The position numbers and the translations under genes are program-made. Below the pieces are notes generated by a model, which worked only from the letters and a program-made list of their open reading frames with translations, was not told the DNA's origin and searched no databases. This document shows positions 38,870-50,800 of a DNA stretch of 64,000 nt, piece by piece (within the stretch, counting starts at the first letter, position 1; each line of letters opens with the position of its first letter). The stretch is from Dendrophyllia cribrosa (taxonomy: Eukaryota > Cnidaria > Anthozoa > Scleractinia > Dendrophylliidae), in the NCBI GenBank assembly GCA_024195265.1, contig JAJLRJ010000001.1, positions 6,498,857-6,562,856 on the forward strand, read 5' to 3'.

Positions 38870-41800
38870 TTATAATAATAATAATAATAATAACATAATA
38901 ACTGATTAAGAATAAAAATTAGCGATAATAGTGTAGAATGAGGTTTTGATGACTCACTCATCATTTTCAAATTTGTGTAACTAAAGTCTTGTGAGTTCAT
39001 TATATAATAAATTTGAAAGTCTTATTGCATAATTTTATGATTAACCCATTGACACCTGAGAATTTTTACATTTTTGAGCTATTTCCTGCATACACACGCC
39101 CCATAGGATTTCGTGACTCCATATTTAAAGTTACCATTGAAAGTGCTGCTGTTCTAAAACACTGAAGGCTCGATTTTACTGGAAACGTCATTGTGACGTT
39201 TTCATTTTGCTTGGTTGAGTTGCAATAAAGGGTCCAATATGAATTATCTACGATTTTTGGTAAGTTCACAGCCATTTTTCATCTTTAGTAGCTGCCTGAT
39301 GAGCATCATTAAGCTTGAATGTAGTTCAGAGTCCACTTTCTCAATGAAGCAAGTTAGGTGTTCTACTTCGTTTACTAATTTGGCTAGTTGCTCGTTGAAC
39401 TGGAAAAATGGCTGCCAGGAAACGAAGTAGCTTTGGGACTCAACTCTGGATGAATTTCTTGACCTACCGCGGCATATTTTGGTAGTTGCGACCACAGGAG
39501 AACACAACAAGCATGAAATTTCGGCAGTGGGTCGGAGTGGCCCAGGACTTAGGGCCTGTTTACATGGAGGGAGGGTGACCCGGGTACCAGGGTCACCCTC
39601 TCAGCGGGGCTAAAACATAGCCCACCTTTACATGGGCAGGCTATTAGGGCGGGCTATCATATAGGCGAGCTATCTTTATTTTGTGGGCTCTTGTTTTGGT
39701 GGGCTCATGTTTTAGCGGACTTTAGTTATTGCAAAGGCACTACATAACAAACATGTTTTTATCGATTGTTCCGCTTGCTCTTGCATTTTTCTTGGTTTAA
39801 CGGCTTGCTTGTTGTTAATGCAACGAAATTATCAGACGATTTACTACAGCGTATCATCTTCTCCGACAGCCAGAGGTTTTTGACAAATAAACACGACGAA
39901 AATATTTGCCACGCTTAAATGGCGCCGCCATCATGTTCGCGGGATTTCAAGTCAACAGAAATAAAAGTGAAAACTGCAAAGGACCGCAAACGATAATACT
40001 GCTAACAACATACGTAGGATCTACAAGAGACCTAATCAGCCAAAAAAATGAATAAACACACGATAAACTGCACGGCTGATATAGGAGAGTGACCCTGTGG
40101 TGACCGTTTACATGTGGAAAAGATAGCCCCCCTAGGAGGGTGACCGTTTACATGCAGAAAAGATAGCCCGCCTAGGAGGGTGACCCTGGCAAGCAGACAG
40201 GGTGACCCAGGTAGGCAGGTGACCCTGTCTATCATGTAAACACTTCACTGTGCTTTGTAAAGAAATGTATGAAAAGTTGGCCCTCCCAGGGTAGCCCAGC
40301 TAGGAGGGTGACCCTGGTACCCGGGTCACCCTCCCTTAGTATAAAAACTTAGTATAGAAACTCCCTTAGTATAAATATGAAATGTGTGGAGGACGGAAGG
40401 AACACTGTCAAAAAATCTCGTTATTTTCCAGCATGCAGTGTGGTGGTGATGTTGAAAATCGAGGCAAGGTCAGTATGCATTAGAACGGGAGGCTGTAGCT
40501 CGGCCCGAGCAACGAATAAGAGCTAAAAAATTCGCTGCTAAGCTAGGACTAGGACTGAATTTTGCTGTGAATGTTGACTTTTGGGTTTGCCACAATTATT
40601 TGAATAAAAAAAACTAAAGACAAAAATGTGATTTTTGCTGTTTTTCTATGACGTTAAAAACAGTCTTTTTTGTTATTGTCCAAATTCAAAGGCTGATATT
40701 CTGCAAAAATCGCTGACTTTTTTGTGTTTATTGGGTATCTCAATTTGAGGGACTTTCTAGTCAATGCTCACAACTGCTAGTTAAGGCAATGTTCGCGCAA
40801 TTGAGAAAGATGCAATTTTTTAAAGCAGTGGAGTCTTGTACGGCCGGTTTTGGCCGGTGAAGGAGCAAATGGGTTAATGAAATAACAACAAGTTACGTGC
40901 ATATTTGCCTCTTTTCATCTTTCCTCATGATCCTTCGTGATTCTTGCAATCTTTATGCCTCTGAAGAGTTGATGTTCGGAAATTTGTACAGCCTGCTGAT
41001 TTAAATGGATTTGCCTTCTTCTATTTTCGACAAAAATGGCAAAACATCGCTCCATTTTCAAAGCGCAGCCATGTGTGGTTGCTCAACAAACGTGTCTGAA
41101 ATGGCCGCGAATTTGTAGTTTTTCTTTCACTGTTTTCATCCGTCACTTCCTTTCTTTTCATTTGTTCTCCATCGGTTGAACTAATTTCTGTATCATTTTG
41201 TAAAACCCTTGCCTCTAAGGGGCTTCCACTACAAGCAAAAAAAAACTCTCTAGTGTTTGAACACACTTTCATGTTGGTTCCGACATGTCTTGAAAGAAAT
41301 CCCCAGACTACGTGCTTCGCAGCTTCACGCTTGGCTGAGCATGTGGCGTGTTCACTAGACCAAGACGGAAGCATGACCTGGCACAAATTCCAGTGGAAAC
41401 TTTGATAATTTGGCCGCAATTTTAAACATTTGGAAGCCTTGTTTTTCACAATATATTATTTGTGCTCTTCTTGTTATGTACAATTATTCACTGTACTGAA
41501 AATTTGTAATTTTTTTTCAGATCTTTTTCTAAACGCTGGAGGGGACAAAATGACCCCTCAATTGTTTTCTGATGGGACATTTTAAATTTTATTGCGGGAT
41601 TGGCGCAATGGCGCAGCCTGGCTCGAACCCTGGTTACCGTAGTGAGCTTACGATAGATAAGCGAGCCAGGCCGCATAAATAATAGTATTTTCGTTCAGGT
41701 TGTTGGAACTGGTCAGGAGAATTGCGGTCGCATATTCTCACGGCAAATCTACGTTACGATGGCGTCAAATAAAGAACTTGTAACTGCATTTCATGCAGTT

Positions 41801-44800
41801 TTGGAAGAAACTATGGTAGAAATGTACAGCCAAAGCACTAGAGGGCCAGAACTCTTCTTTATTTTCAGGTTAAATTTGTCAAATTCCTTAAAGTTAGTAC
41901 AAATTCGACAATTCGGCTATGTTTATGAGATGAAAACAAGTTCGTATGCCAAAAACGGCTAATTTGCAGGGCTTGAAATTGCGACTCACTGGTCGCCAAT
42001 GCGACCAAAAATTGAGTGCTGGCGACGAGATTTTCGGAACTGGTCGCCAGCTGGCGGCTCACGTTGTCTGATAACCACAAGAAAACTTCTGCACTAAAAT
42101 AAGGGTATAAGCCATGCTTTTTTTAGTAATTAGCGCCTTTGAATCACTGAGAAAATGCACTATAGAAATGTATTATTATTATTATTATTTTGCCCAAATT
42201 TTTTGCTCAAAATCGGGGGTGCGGCTTATCTGCGGTAACATCCGCTGAGTTCTGCAAATCATAGTTTATCAATCATACTTTCCAGTGATATAAGTTGACC
42301 TGGACCCGGTTCCTGAAAAGCCGATTAGCGCTAACCCACGATTAAATCAGCCTAATCGAGGGATAAAATTTATGCTACGATTAGATTCTGTTCCTGAAAG
42401 CATGATTAGCGCTAACCAAGGGATAAAATATGGGTTAAATTTAATCCAAATGAATGGGGTTAGTTTCTAGAGAAACTGTGGTGCTGCGTCGGTGGGGGGA
42501 TGAAACACGAGAATTTAGTTTTATCGACTGAGTCGATAAGGTAAATTGACCACCGTAAAAAGATTCAAATAGCTGACGTTTCGAGCGCTAGCCCTTCGTC
42601 GGAGCGAATCAAGGAATTGTGGGTAGTGTGTGGTTTTATATAGTAAGCGGTGGAGCTACGCTATTGGTGGAAATTTGGTGACGTGAAAAACAAATGTAAA
42701 TTAGTTGAATGAAAAGCGTTCGTTGATTCCGTGGGGTTTGAGAGTGCCGATTTGAAAGATGATTTTTTGTTCTAGGTTTTTACGGCTTTCTGTGTTACCC
42801 TGGTGTAGGGAAAGGCCGCAGATTGTCATGTGTTGTTTAGAATGGTTAGTAAGATTAAAATGGCGCGCGACTGGTTTGGATGCGTCTTTGTCATTTTTTT
42901 CAACGTCTCGGAGATGTTCACGAAAACGGTCGCCCAGTCTCCTCCCTGTTTCGCCAATGTATATCTTTTTGCAAAAAGTACATGTTATGCAGTAGATAAC
43001 ATTTACGGAGGTGCATGTAAAACGATCAGTGATTTTAATAGATCGTTTGGGTCCTGTTATTTTGTCCGCGTTGTGAATGAAAGGACAAGTGTTACATCGT
43101 GTGCGTGTGCATTTGAAAGTTCCCGGTTTATCGTCAGATTTCAGTGCGCTCGTAACTAGAAAGTTGCCTATGTTTTTGTCACGTTTGAATGAAATTAGTG
43201 GGGGTTGTGAAAAAATTCTGCCAGTTTCGGGGTCGTTTTGGAGTAATTTGAAATTTTTTAAAATGATGCTTTTGACTGTGTTGTTGTGTGGGTGGAAAGT
43301 GAGGGTGAATGGAATTCTCTCGTTCTCTTCCTTCTGTGGCGTTTGTAGTGCTGATTGTCTGTCGATCTGTTGTGCACGTTGTTGGCCCGTATTAACAACA
43401 GAGTCAGGGTACCCACGTTTCTTGAAAAACTGGCACATTTCTTCTGATTTGTTGGAAAAATCAGAGTCATCACTACATAGCCGTCGAAGTCTGAGAAATT
43501 GAGAATACGGAATGGCGTTTTTAACGTGCGATGGATGTGAGGATGAATGTAACAGATAACTGTGGGAATCTGTAGGTTTGTAGTGCACACTTGTGGATAA
43601 ACTGTTACCGTTGATTGAAATATTAATGTCAAGAAAAGCGACTGAGGTTTCGGAAATTTCCCAGGTATATTTTAGAGCTGGATGAAAAGTATTGACAGAA
43701 GTTATGAATTGATTAAGTTCCTCTTTACTGGAAGAGGTAGCGCCAATGCAATCATCGATGTAGCGGCCGTAGAGTTCGGGTTTGGTTCCGTGGTACTGAT
43801 TAAAAAATTTGTCTTCGATGTGGCCTACAAAAAGGTTAGCGTAGCTTGGTCCCATTTTGGTGCCCATGGCGACTCCATTAACTTGTTTGTAGTAGTTTTG
43901 ACATTCTTGACATTAATATTTCAATCAACGGTAACAGTTTATCCACAAGTGTGCACTACAAACCTACAGATTCCCACAGTTATCTGTTACATTCATCCTC
44001 ACATCCATCGCACGTTAAAAACGCCATTCCGTATTCTCAATTTCTCAGACTTCGACGGCTATGTAGTGATGACTCTGATTTTTCCAACAAATCAGAAGAA
44101 ATGTGCCAGTTTTTCAAGAAACGTGGGTACCCTGACTCTGTTGTTAATACGGGCCAACAACGTGCACAACAGATCGACAGACAATCAGCACTACAAACGC
44201 CACAGAAGGAAGAGAACGAGAGAATTCCATTCACCCTCACTTTCCACCCACACAACAACACAGTCAAAAGCATCATTTTGAAAAATTTCAAATTACTCCA
44301 AAACGACCCCGAAACTGGCAGAATTTTTTCACAACCCCCACTAATTTCATTCAAACGTGACAAAAACATAGGCAACTTTCTAGTTACGAGCGCACTGAAA
44401 TCTGACGATAAACCGGGAACTTTCAAATGCACACGCACACGATGTAACACTTGTCCTTTCATTCACAACGCGGACAAAATAACAGGACCCAAACGATCTA
44501 TTAAAATCACTGATCGTTTTACATGCACCTCCGTAAATGTTATCTACTGCATAACATGTACTTTTTGCAAAAAGATATACATTGGCGAAACAGGGAGGAG
44601 ACTGGGCGACCGTTTTCGTGAACATCTCCGAGACGTTGAAAAAAATGACAAAGACGCATTCAAACCAGTCGCGCCATTTTAATCTTACTAACCATTCTAA
44701 ACAACACATGACAATCTGCGGCCTTTCCCTACACCAGGGTAACACAGAAAGCCGTAAAAACCTAGAACAAAAAATCATCTTTCAAATCGGCACTCTCAAA

Positions 44801-47800
44801 CCCCACGGAATCAACGAACGCTTTTCATTCAACTAATTTACATTTGTTTTTCACGTCACCAAATTTCCACCAATAGCGTAGCTCCACCGCTTACTATATA
44901 AAACCACACACTACCCACAATTCCTTGATTCGCTCCGACGAAGGGCTAGCGCTCGAAACGTCAGCTATTTGAATCTTTTTACGGTGGTCAATTTACCTTA
45001 TCGACTCAGTCAATAAAACTAAATTCTTAAATTTAATCCACCTAGCGAGGTCGATTAACTCACTAATTGGCGAAAAATTTTGTCAAAACAAACAAAATGG
45101 CGGAGTAAACTGTTCGTTAAGCTCCTTATACTAGAAATAGTCCCTCTTGGCGGCTTTAATGATAGATGAACGTTCTGTCCTTACAAATGTCGGAGAGAAT
45201 AAACCAAGTTTTCGGCAGAAAAATGTAATTTGCAGTGAAAGGTGATCGAGCCAAGGCGGACAAACACCTGCAAACACGCAAATCTTGCAGTCTCGGTAAT
45301 TTATACTCAAAACAATAAAGCTCTTGCTAAGCTTACAGCAATCTTACTAACTTTTTTGAACGGGAAGATTCAAGAGATGTAGTTTTTGTATTTAGCAGGG
45401 CTTTCACGAAGTAGAATATATGAAGCTTAGCTTTCAGTTATATTTTTGAAAAGCAAGATAGAAACAACACGCCATGAAATATTCTTTTAGCGCTCGCAAT
45501 AGCGTAAATTTTAAAATGTCATATAAACTCTTTACATATCGTTTCACCGGTTTGGGGATTCTATCCAAGAATTCTTGAATTAAATAATTATTTGTGCAGC
45601 ACTTGCAGTAGAAAAGGGTGGGAAAAGATTGCAAAAATAAGATATAAGCTTAAGCTTAAATTGATGCCAAATAGAAGATGAAAGACAGCTTTCGATTTTT
45701 TAGCGTGAACTCTATACACAATCAAAGCTACAATGTTGGTATGAAACTATGAAAGCTCTTTCTCTGAAATAACTGCTTTATTGTTCAGATTTAATCAAAA
45801 GGTTACATGGCTGACAATTTAGCTAATTTGACAATTGATATAATCGAAAGAACTTACCGATTCGGTTTACAGCTTTATCAGTTATAATTTTCCTTCACGA
45901 AGTCAACATCGCTTTGAACTGAATCATTGAATTTCATTTCGTTTCCTTTGACCAAATCGCAAGAGATTACGTTTCTTTTCTTGGACTAAAACAACCAATA
46001 TTAAGGTTTGATTTGTATAATTTGTGACGAGACTATTTCAGTCAGAACGGATCAAAAACAAGAGCTTGCAAGCTTCGTGTAAGACGCCTTTTTCCCGCGA
46101 ATTGTCATTTTCGCGCGCGCCTGCATGTGAATAACTGGTCAAACCGGTTTATTCTGAGTTTAATTGGGGGATAGTTAATCGAGGGTTAAATCCGTTTTCA
46201 GGAACACCTTTTTATCCCTTGATTAGTTATCCTAGGAATTAGAAATTTAATCATGGATTAACCGCTAATCGAGGGATAGTTTAATCGGTTTTTCAGGAAC
46301 CAGGGCCAGACTTTTTGAGCCTTTATTTGAGGTGTATAATGTGGAGCAAAACTTATTTAACTTAAGATGATGTAGAAAAGTTAGTCTTGTTTGTCTCAGA
46401 GCTGCCAGAGTGCCTCCGAGGCCAAAAATCAAATTGGGCAAAAAGGTCCACATCGAACACGCAACCGCACGAACACGAGCGTTGAGTTTTTTAAATTGTG
46501 AAATTCAGCCTCAAATTGTCAAAAATACATGTGTTAAAACAGTACTCGCTATCTTTGTCGGACATTTTGAAGCTTTTAGCAATGAAGGAACACCGAAGAC
46601 GAACGAAAGAAGCCAAAGAAAGTCTGTAAACAAGTGGCCATCTTGGTTAACCTAAGTAACCAGGATAAAAAACATGTCCTCAAAAAAAATTTGCATGGCT
46701 ACCAAGCTTGTTGTGGCCTGAATGAACGGAGGGCAAACGAACGTAGCTGAGATCAAAAGTGTGGGTTTTTTTCAATACAGGATGATTCGATGGATAGAAG
46801 CAAAGTATAGCTCACGTTTCTTAGAGCCAATTCTCTGACTTAGGTTTTTATTTAAAAAAAACTTTTCCCCCCAAACTTTGAGCTTCAAACTCGGGGTGCG
46901 GCTTATCTGCGAGTGCGGTTTTAATTTATATCCGCCGGTGTTTACAGTATGCTATGAAGAGGTAAAAGAAAGGGTAAAGGGCCTTTGTTTGTCTTGTTAT
47001 GAAAACTATGAACTCGGAACGTTTTGTGCTTACCTGCATCTCAAAAAACTAAGAACAAACCATCTCTAAAGAGATGTCAGTTGTGAACACTGGTAGCTAA
47101 CTTTCGTAAGTCTTTCCTATGCTGTTTCTTTCTAGCTACAGTTATGATTTTTCTTGCATGCAAAGTAACATTTAAAAGTGTGTTTTATATAAGATACATA
47201 TTGAATAAAATTGGCGACCAAAATTTTCCCATAAGTCGCCAGTTGGCTCCTGAAGGAAAAAGTTAATTTCGAGCCCTGATTTGGAGCAATGTTTATTTTT
47301 TCCCAATTTAGTCACTTACCTTAGTTTTCGACCAAACCCTTCAATTGACGACCTAAAAGCCCTAAACCGCCCAAGTTGGGTGACTGTACATGTACTTGTT
47401 CCATTACTTTTTACATGGAGCAGCATGCCCAAATGAGAGCAATTCCATGAAATGGGCCAGAGATACACGCAAAGAAACAAGTAAATTTGACTGGCAAATT
47501 TGAAGGAAAATTTGGTCTCCATACCCATTGCCACTTTGTTCTAAAACTTTTAACCTTTTTCAGCAATTATGTGGAAACTTTTCCCATGCCTGAAACCCAA
47601 AAGTCTTTTATTTGTCCCTGAACTAAAGGATACATGTAGTATCTTCAGTGCAGTGCTGGAAATAATTTTAATGCTTAGAAGGACATGTGTCCTTTCAAAC
47701 CTCCCTTTTGATCGGACATTTTACAAAATTGGTAAGCATACACGACATGCTATAAGAAGTTTTGCAATGCATTGTTGGGCGATTTTAAATGACACGGCCT

Positions 47801-50800
47801 TTTCTGAATTTTTTCGAATCAAGAGAGCCGTTTACAGTAAAATAAATCGTACAAACAACGTAAATTCTTATTGTAATGTTTTTGGAATCAAATGCGATGA
47901 GTTAACAAGACATTCATGGCCATAGCTAAGTAATTTTTGTGCTCGGTCTCTATGTCCGAGCACAATTTAAAATTGGTCGGACATTTTCGGATTTTGGGCG
48001 GACAATGTCCGATGACCGACTGTTATTTCCAGCACTGTCAGTGTCTTCAAAAGGGACTTTTTGGTGCAAACTCCAGGAGTCCATGGGTAAAGAACTTTGG
48101 TTTACAATAGCTCTGTAATGCTACAGTACCGCTCAGAGATAAGCGAACCAAAATTCATGTTAAGAATGCGTTATGAACGCATTGGTTTTAACGCGCTCGC
48201 GCGTTCAGCTGCGTTAAACAAACGCGAAATAGTGCGTTAAAGTTAACGCATTAGTATGTATGAGTTTGGTTATTGTTCACTGCCATTGATATTTTGTGAA
48301 AAGAAGTTAACTGACGTTTCAAAAGACATTACATACCGTATTCTAATGGTTTTCATTCATTCAATCGATAAACCAAGCAGCACTGTTTATCGAAAGACAA
48401 ATTATATCGATGTGCGATGGCTCTCGCATAAACAAAACATAACAGTTTAACTAGAACGGATATGGAGGTTATATTCATTAGGTTATCGGCGATGACTGGA
48501 TCTGCGACATGTTTCGAACTTTTGTGATCTCTCCACTGGTTGATCCTTGCCGACTATCATAGAGGCCACTTATCTTTCTGCACCTCTTTCTCCTTATCCC
48601 CAACGGAAATTCTCTTCGGCACGAGCTCCACCTCCAAGACTGACCTGATTACCAATAACTTAAACTGTACTCTCCTCTTTGCTAAATATTACCTCTATAC
48701 CCAAAAACTAGCACAGAAAAACCTATCTTTAGAGGAATTTGTAGTTAAATTAAACTGTAGATTTCATCTAGAAAAATCCCCTCTGTAAAATAAAACATAA
48801 GTATTATATAATTTAAAATATATCTTAACTACTATATAGAGTTACTAAATGATTAGTGCAGCTTCAGACTATAAACAAAAATTGAAATCGCCAATGCCAA
48901 CCCAGTCTCGGAATGTCTAGTGTAGTGTATTGTTGTAACATCTTGTCATGTATTCCTTTGTATTGTAACCTTTTAAATCTGCTTGTTACGTAAATGTTTT
49001 GTACAAATAAAAAAAATAAATAAATAAAAATAAAAAAAAAAAATCTTTCTGAACTTTCGCATGCAAAGAAATAGCTCAACAGTAATCGGCGCACCATAAA
49101 TTCATCACAGATTTCACCCTTAAAGTAGGAGTATTTTACTGTTTCAATCAAGTATATGTGCGCCTGATAGAACCGGAGATAATATTTTTTTTATTATTAT
49201 TGCCGTGACAATTACGACGCTCGCCCGTCGCACACTGTATCGATCGAAGGGGACTTATGTTGTCTCGTCAACTCCGGCGAACTAGATATATACATTTTAC
49301 AAGAACACACTAAAGAAAAACTACAGATAATATAATACTTCTAAAATATAGATTAACTTTAGAGCCTTCGATAGACAGTGTTTGCTGAACTCTGTTAACA
49401 ATTGCAAAGTAGTTTAAAAATTAGAACAACTGCAAAGTAGTTTAAAATGGTGCGAATCCATTCACTTTTTGCTGTTCATTGTTTTGACCTTCGCTGAATT
49501 GCTGTTTAGATGTTTGCTATAAAAATCGTCACGTGCAAATCAAAAGTAAAAATTTGCATACATGACAGCTAGAACTTGCAATGATTGGCATATCAGTAAC
49601 TCCCTCTCGAACATTTCAAACACTCGAAAAAACACAAAATCGCAATCGATCTTTAAATTTCGCTTGTCATAGCGTATCGCTTGCGTAAACGAAAACTTCA
49701 ATCACATTCGCAATCGATCTCTTTACGGGAAATTATAAGTTACCTTGCTCGTGAATTACAAAACTCGGCCATCAAATTCACATGATCTCAAAGAAATTTA
49801 GCGTAGCGTATCGCTTGCGTAAACGGCGAAAACGGTGTTTGAAGATGCAACCGAGTGGACCATCGATCGCGCTAAAGTTTATGCAAGGCGATCACCAAAC
49901 GCTTCGATAGACGTTGTTTGCTGAACTCTGTTATATTTTTGGAGTCGCGAGGCGAATTGAGTCTCGAAATTGTTTATTTTGTCGCTCTGTTTGAGCGCTT
50001 GTTTAGCCGTGTAATTGTCATGATTTTGTTCTCCTTGTTTTGGATTTCGATTCTCGCATTACTGTCGATGTGGCAGTTTCAAAAACAAAAGACTGGTCCT
50101 GGTGGACTCGCCTTTTGTTTTGGATTACAAAAGAAATGTTGGTTATGAATAACAAAGGCTTAACGCGTTAAAGAAAACGCATTCACCCGATGCGTTCAAA
50201 ATAACGTGAACGCAAATTCAAACGCGTTAGGGTAGCGTTAAGAACGCGAGTGCTATGTTCGCTTATCTCTGAGCGGTACTGTACATACCTAACTGTCCAA
50301 CATGGCACCATTAACTGCATAAAAACACAAAATGTTAAATTAACTTAGCCATTTTGGCTGTTACATATGCCCACAGTGAACAAAGACAATTTCAATTTTA
50401 GTACAAAATTTGCCAGTGATCTGAACTTGGTCTGAAGGAGGAGGCTTGAGGAAAATAAACAATGTATTTTTAATAAACTGTTCAATAATAAAAACCATTT
50501 ACCTTCAAAATAGGAGAAACACAGAGACAGGTTTTTTTCTCCATTTTTCACAATTCCAAGGCGCGGCGTAGCAAAATCCCGTCCTTGTTTTTCTATAAGT
50601 GTACATTGAAAGTTCCTGAAAAGGTCAGTGTGTTCATCTTCTATTTTAATGAGCTCATCAAAAGTCTTTTCATCTGGGAGAAGAATCCCATAGTTGACTG
50701 CACATTTCTCTTTTTTTTCCAGATCACTGATGGCATCACACAGGAAATCCTCTTGGATTTCTCTATTGTCAATGAACTGGTTTATAAAGTCATCCACTAG

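Larger units (their letters stand above)
42448..45026. mobile_element. PLE inverted pair with 13-bp target-site duplication
   Basis: Minus arm (42448 to about 43905) and plus arm (about 43910-45026) are head-to-head. The minus arm reaches into the reverse transcriptase; the plus arm starts later. The direct repeat TTAAATTTAATCC (42435-42447 and 45027-45039) flanks the whole pair. It sits inside the TIR element 42301-46308. Confidence 0.9.
42301..46308. mobile_element. TIR element (nest level 2)
   Basis: Inverted ends TGGACCCGGTTCCTGAAAAG and the complement at 46281-46308 (TTTTTCAGGAACCAGGGCCA). Inside each end, GATTAGCGCTAACC and ATCGAGGGATAAA motifs recur. It was split by the PLE pair at TTAAATTTAATCC. 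Confidence 0.75.
41967..47278. mobile_element. Outer hAT-like element (nest level 1)
   Basis: Inverted ends CAGGGCTTGAAATT and AATTTCGAGCCCTG, with ATTTG repeated on each side. Subterminal GGTCGCCA and TGGCGACC motifs mirror each other. It contains the 42301-46308 element, which contains the PLE pair. CAGGGCTYG ends are common in hAT elements; superfamily is tentative. Confidence 0.65.
48124..50281. mobile_element. TA-flanked element rich in GCGTTA motifs, complete copy B
   Basis: TA (48122-48123, 50282-50283) flanks perfect inverted ends CAGTACCGCTCAGAGATAAG and CTTATCTCTGAGCGGTACTG. It is 2158 bp including a later LINE insertion (48581-49042). No transposase is recognised; the TA target fits a Tc1/mariner-related or other TA-targeting superfamily. 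Confidence 0.85.

Noticed and set aside
41595..41640. tRNA-like A-box and B-box in GGGATTGGCGCAATGGCGC...CTCGAACCC
   Set aside because: The two boxes are only about 8 bp apart and no cloverleaf is possible; the same string is part of a dispersed repeat (also at 7345).
43077..43502. Plus-strand 141-aa frame and similar mirror frames at 44037-44462
   Set aside because: These are antisense shadows of the PLE ORFs.
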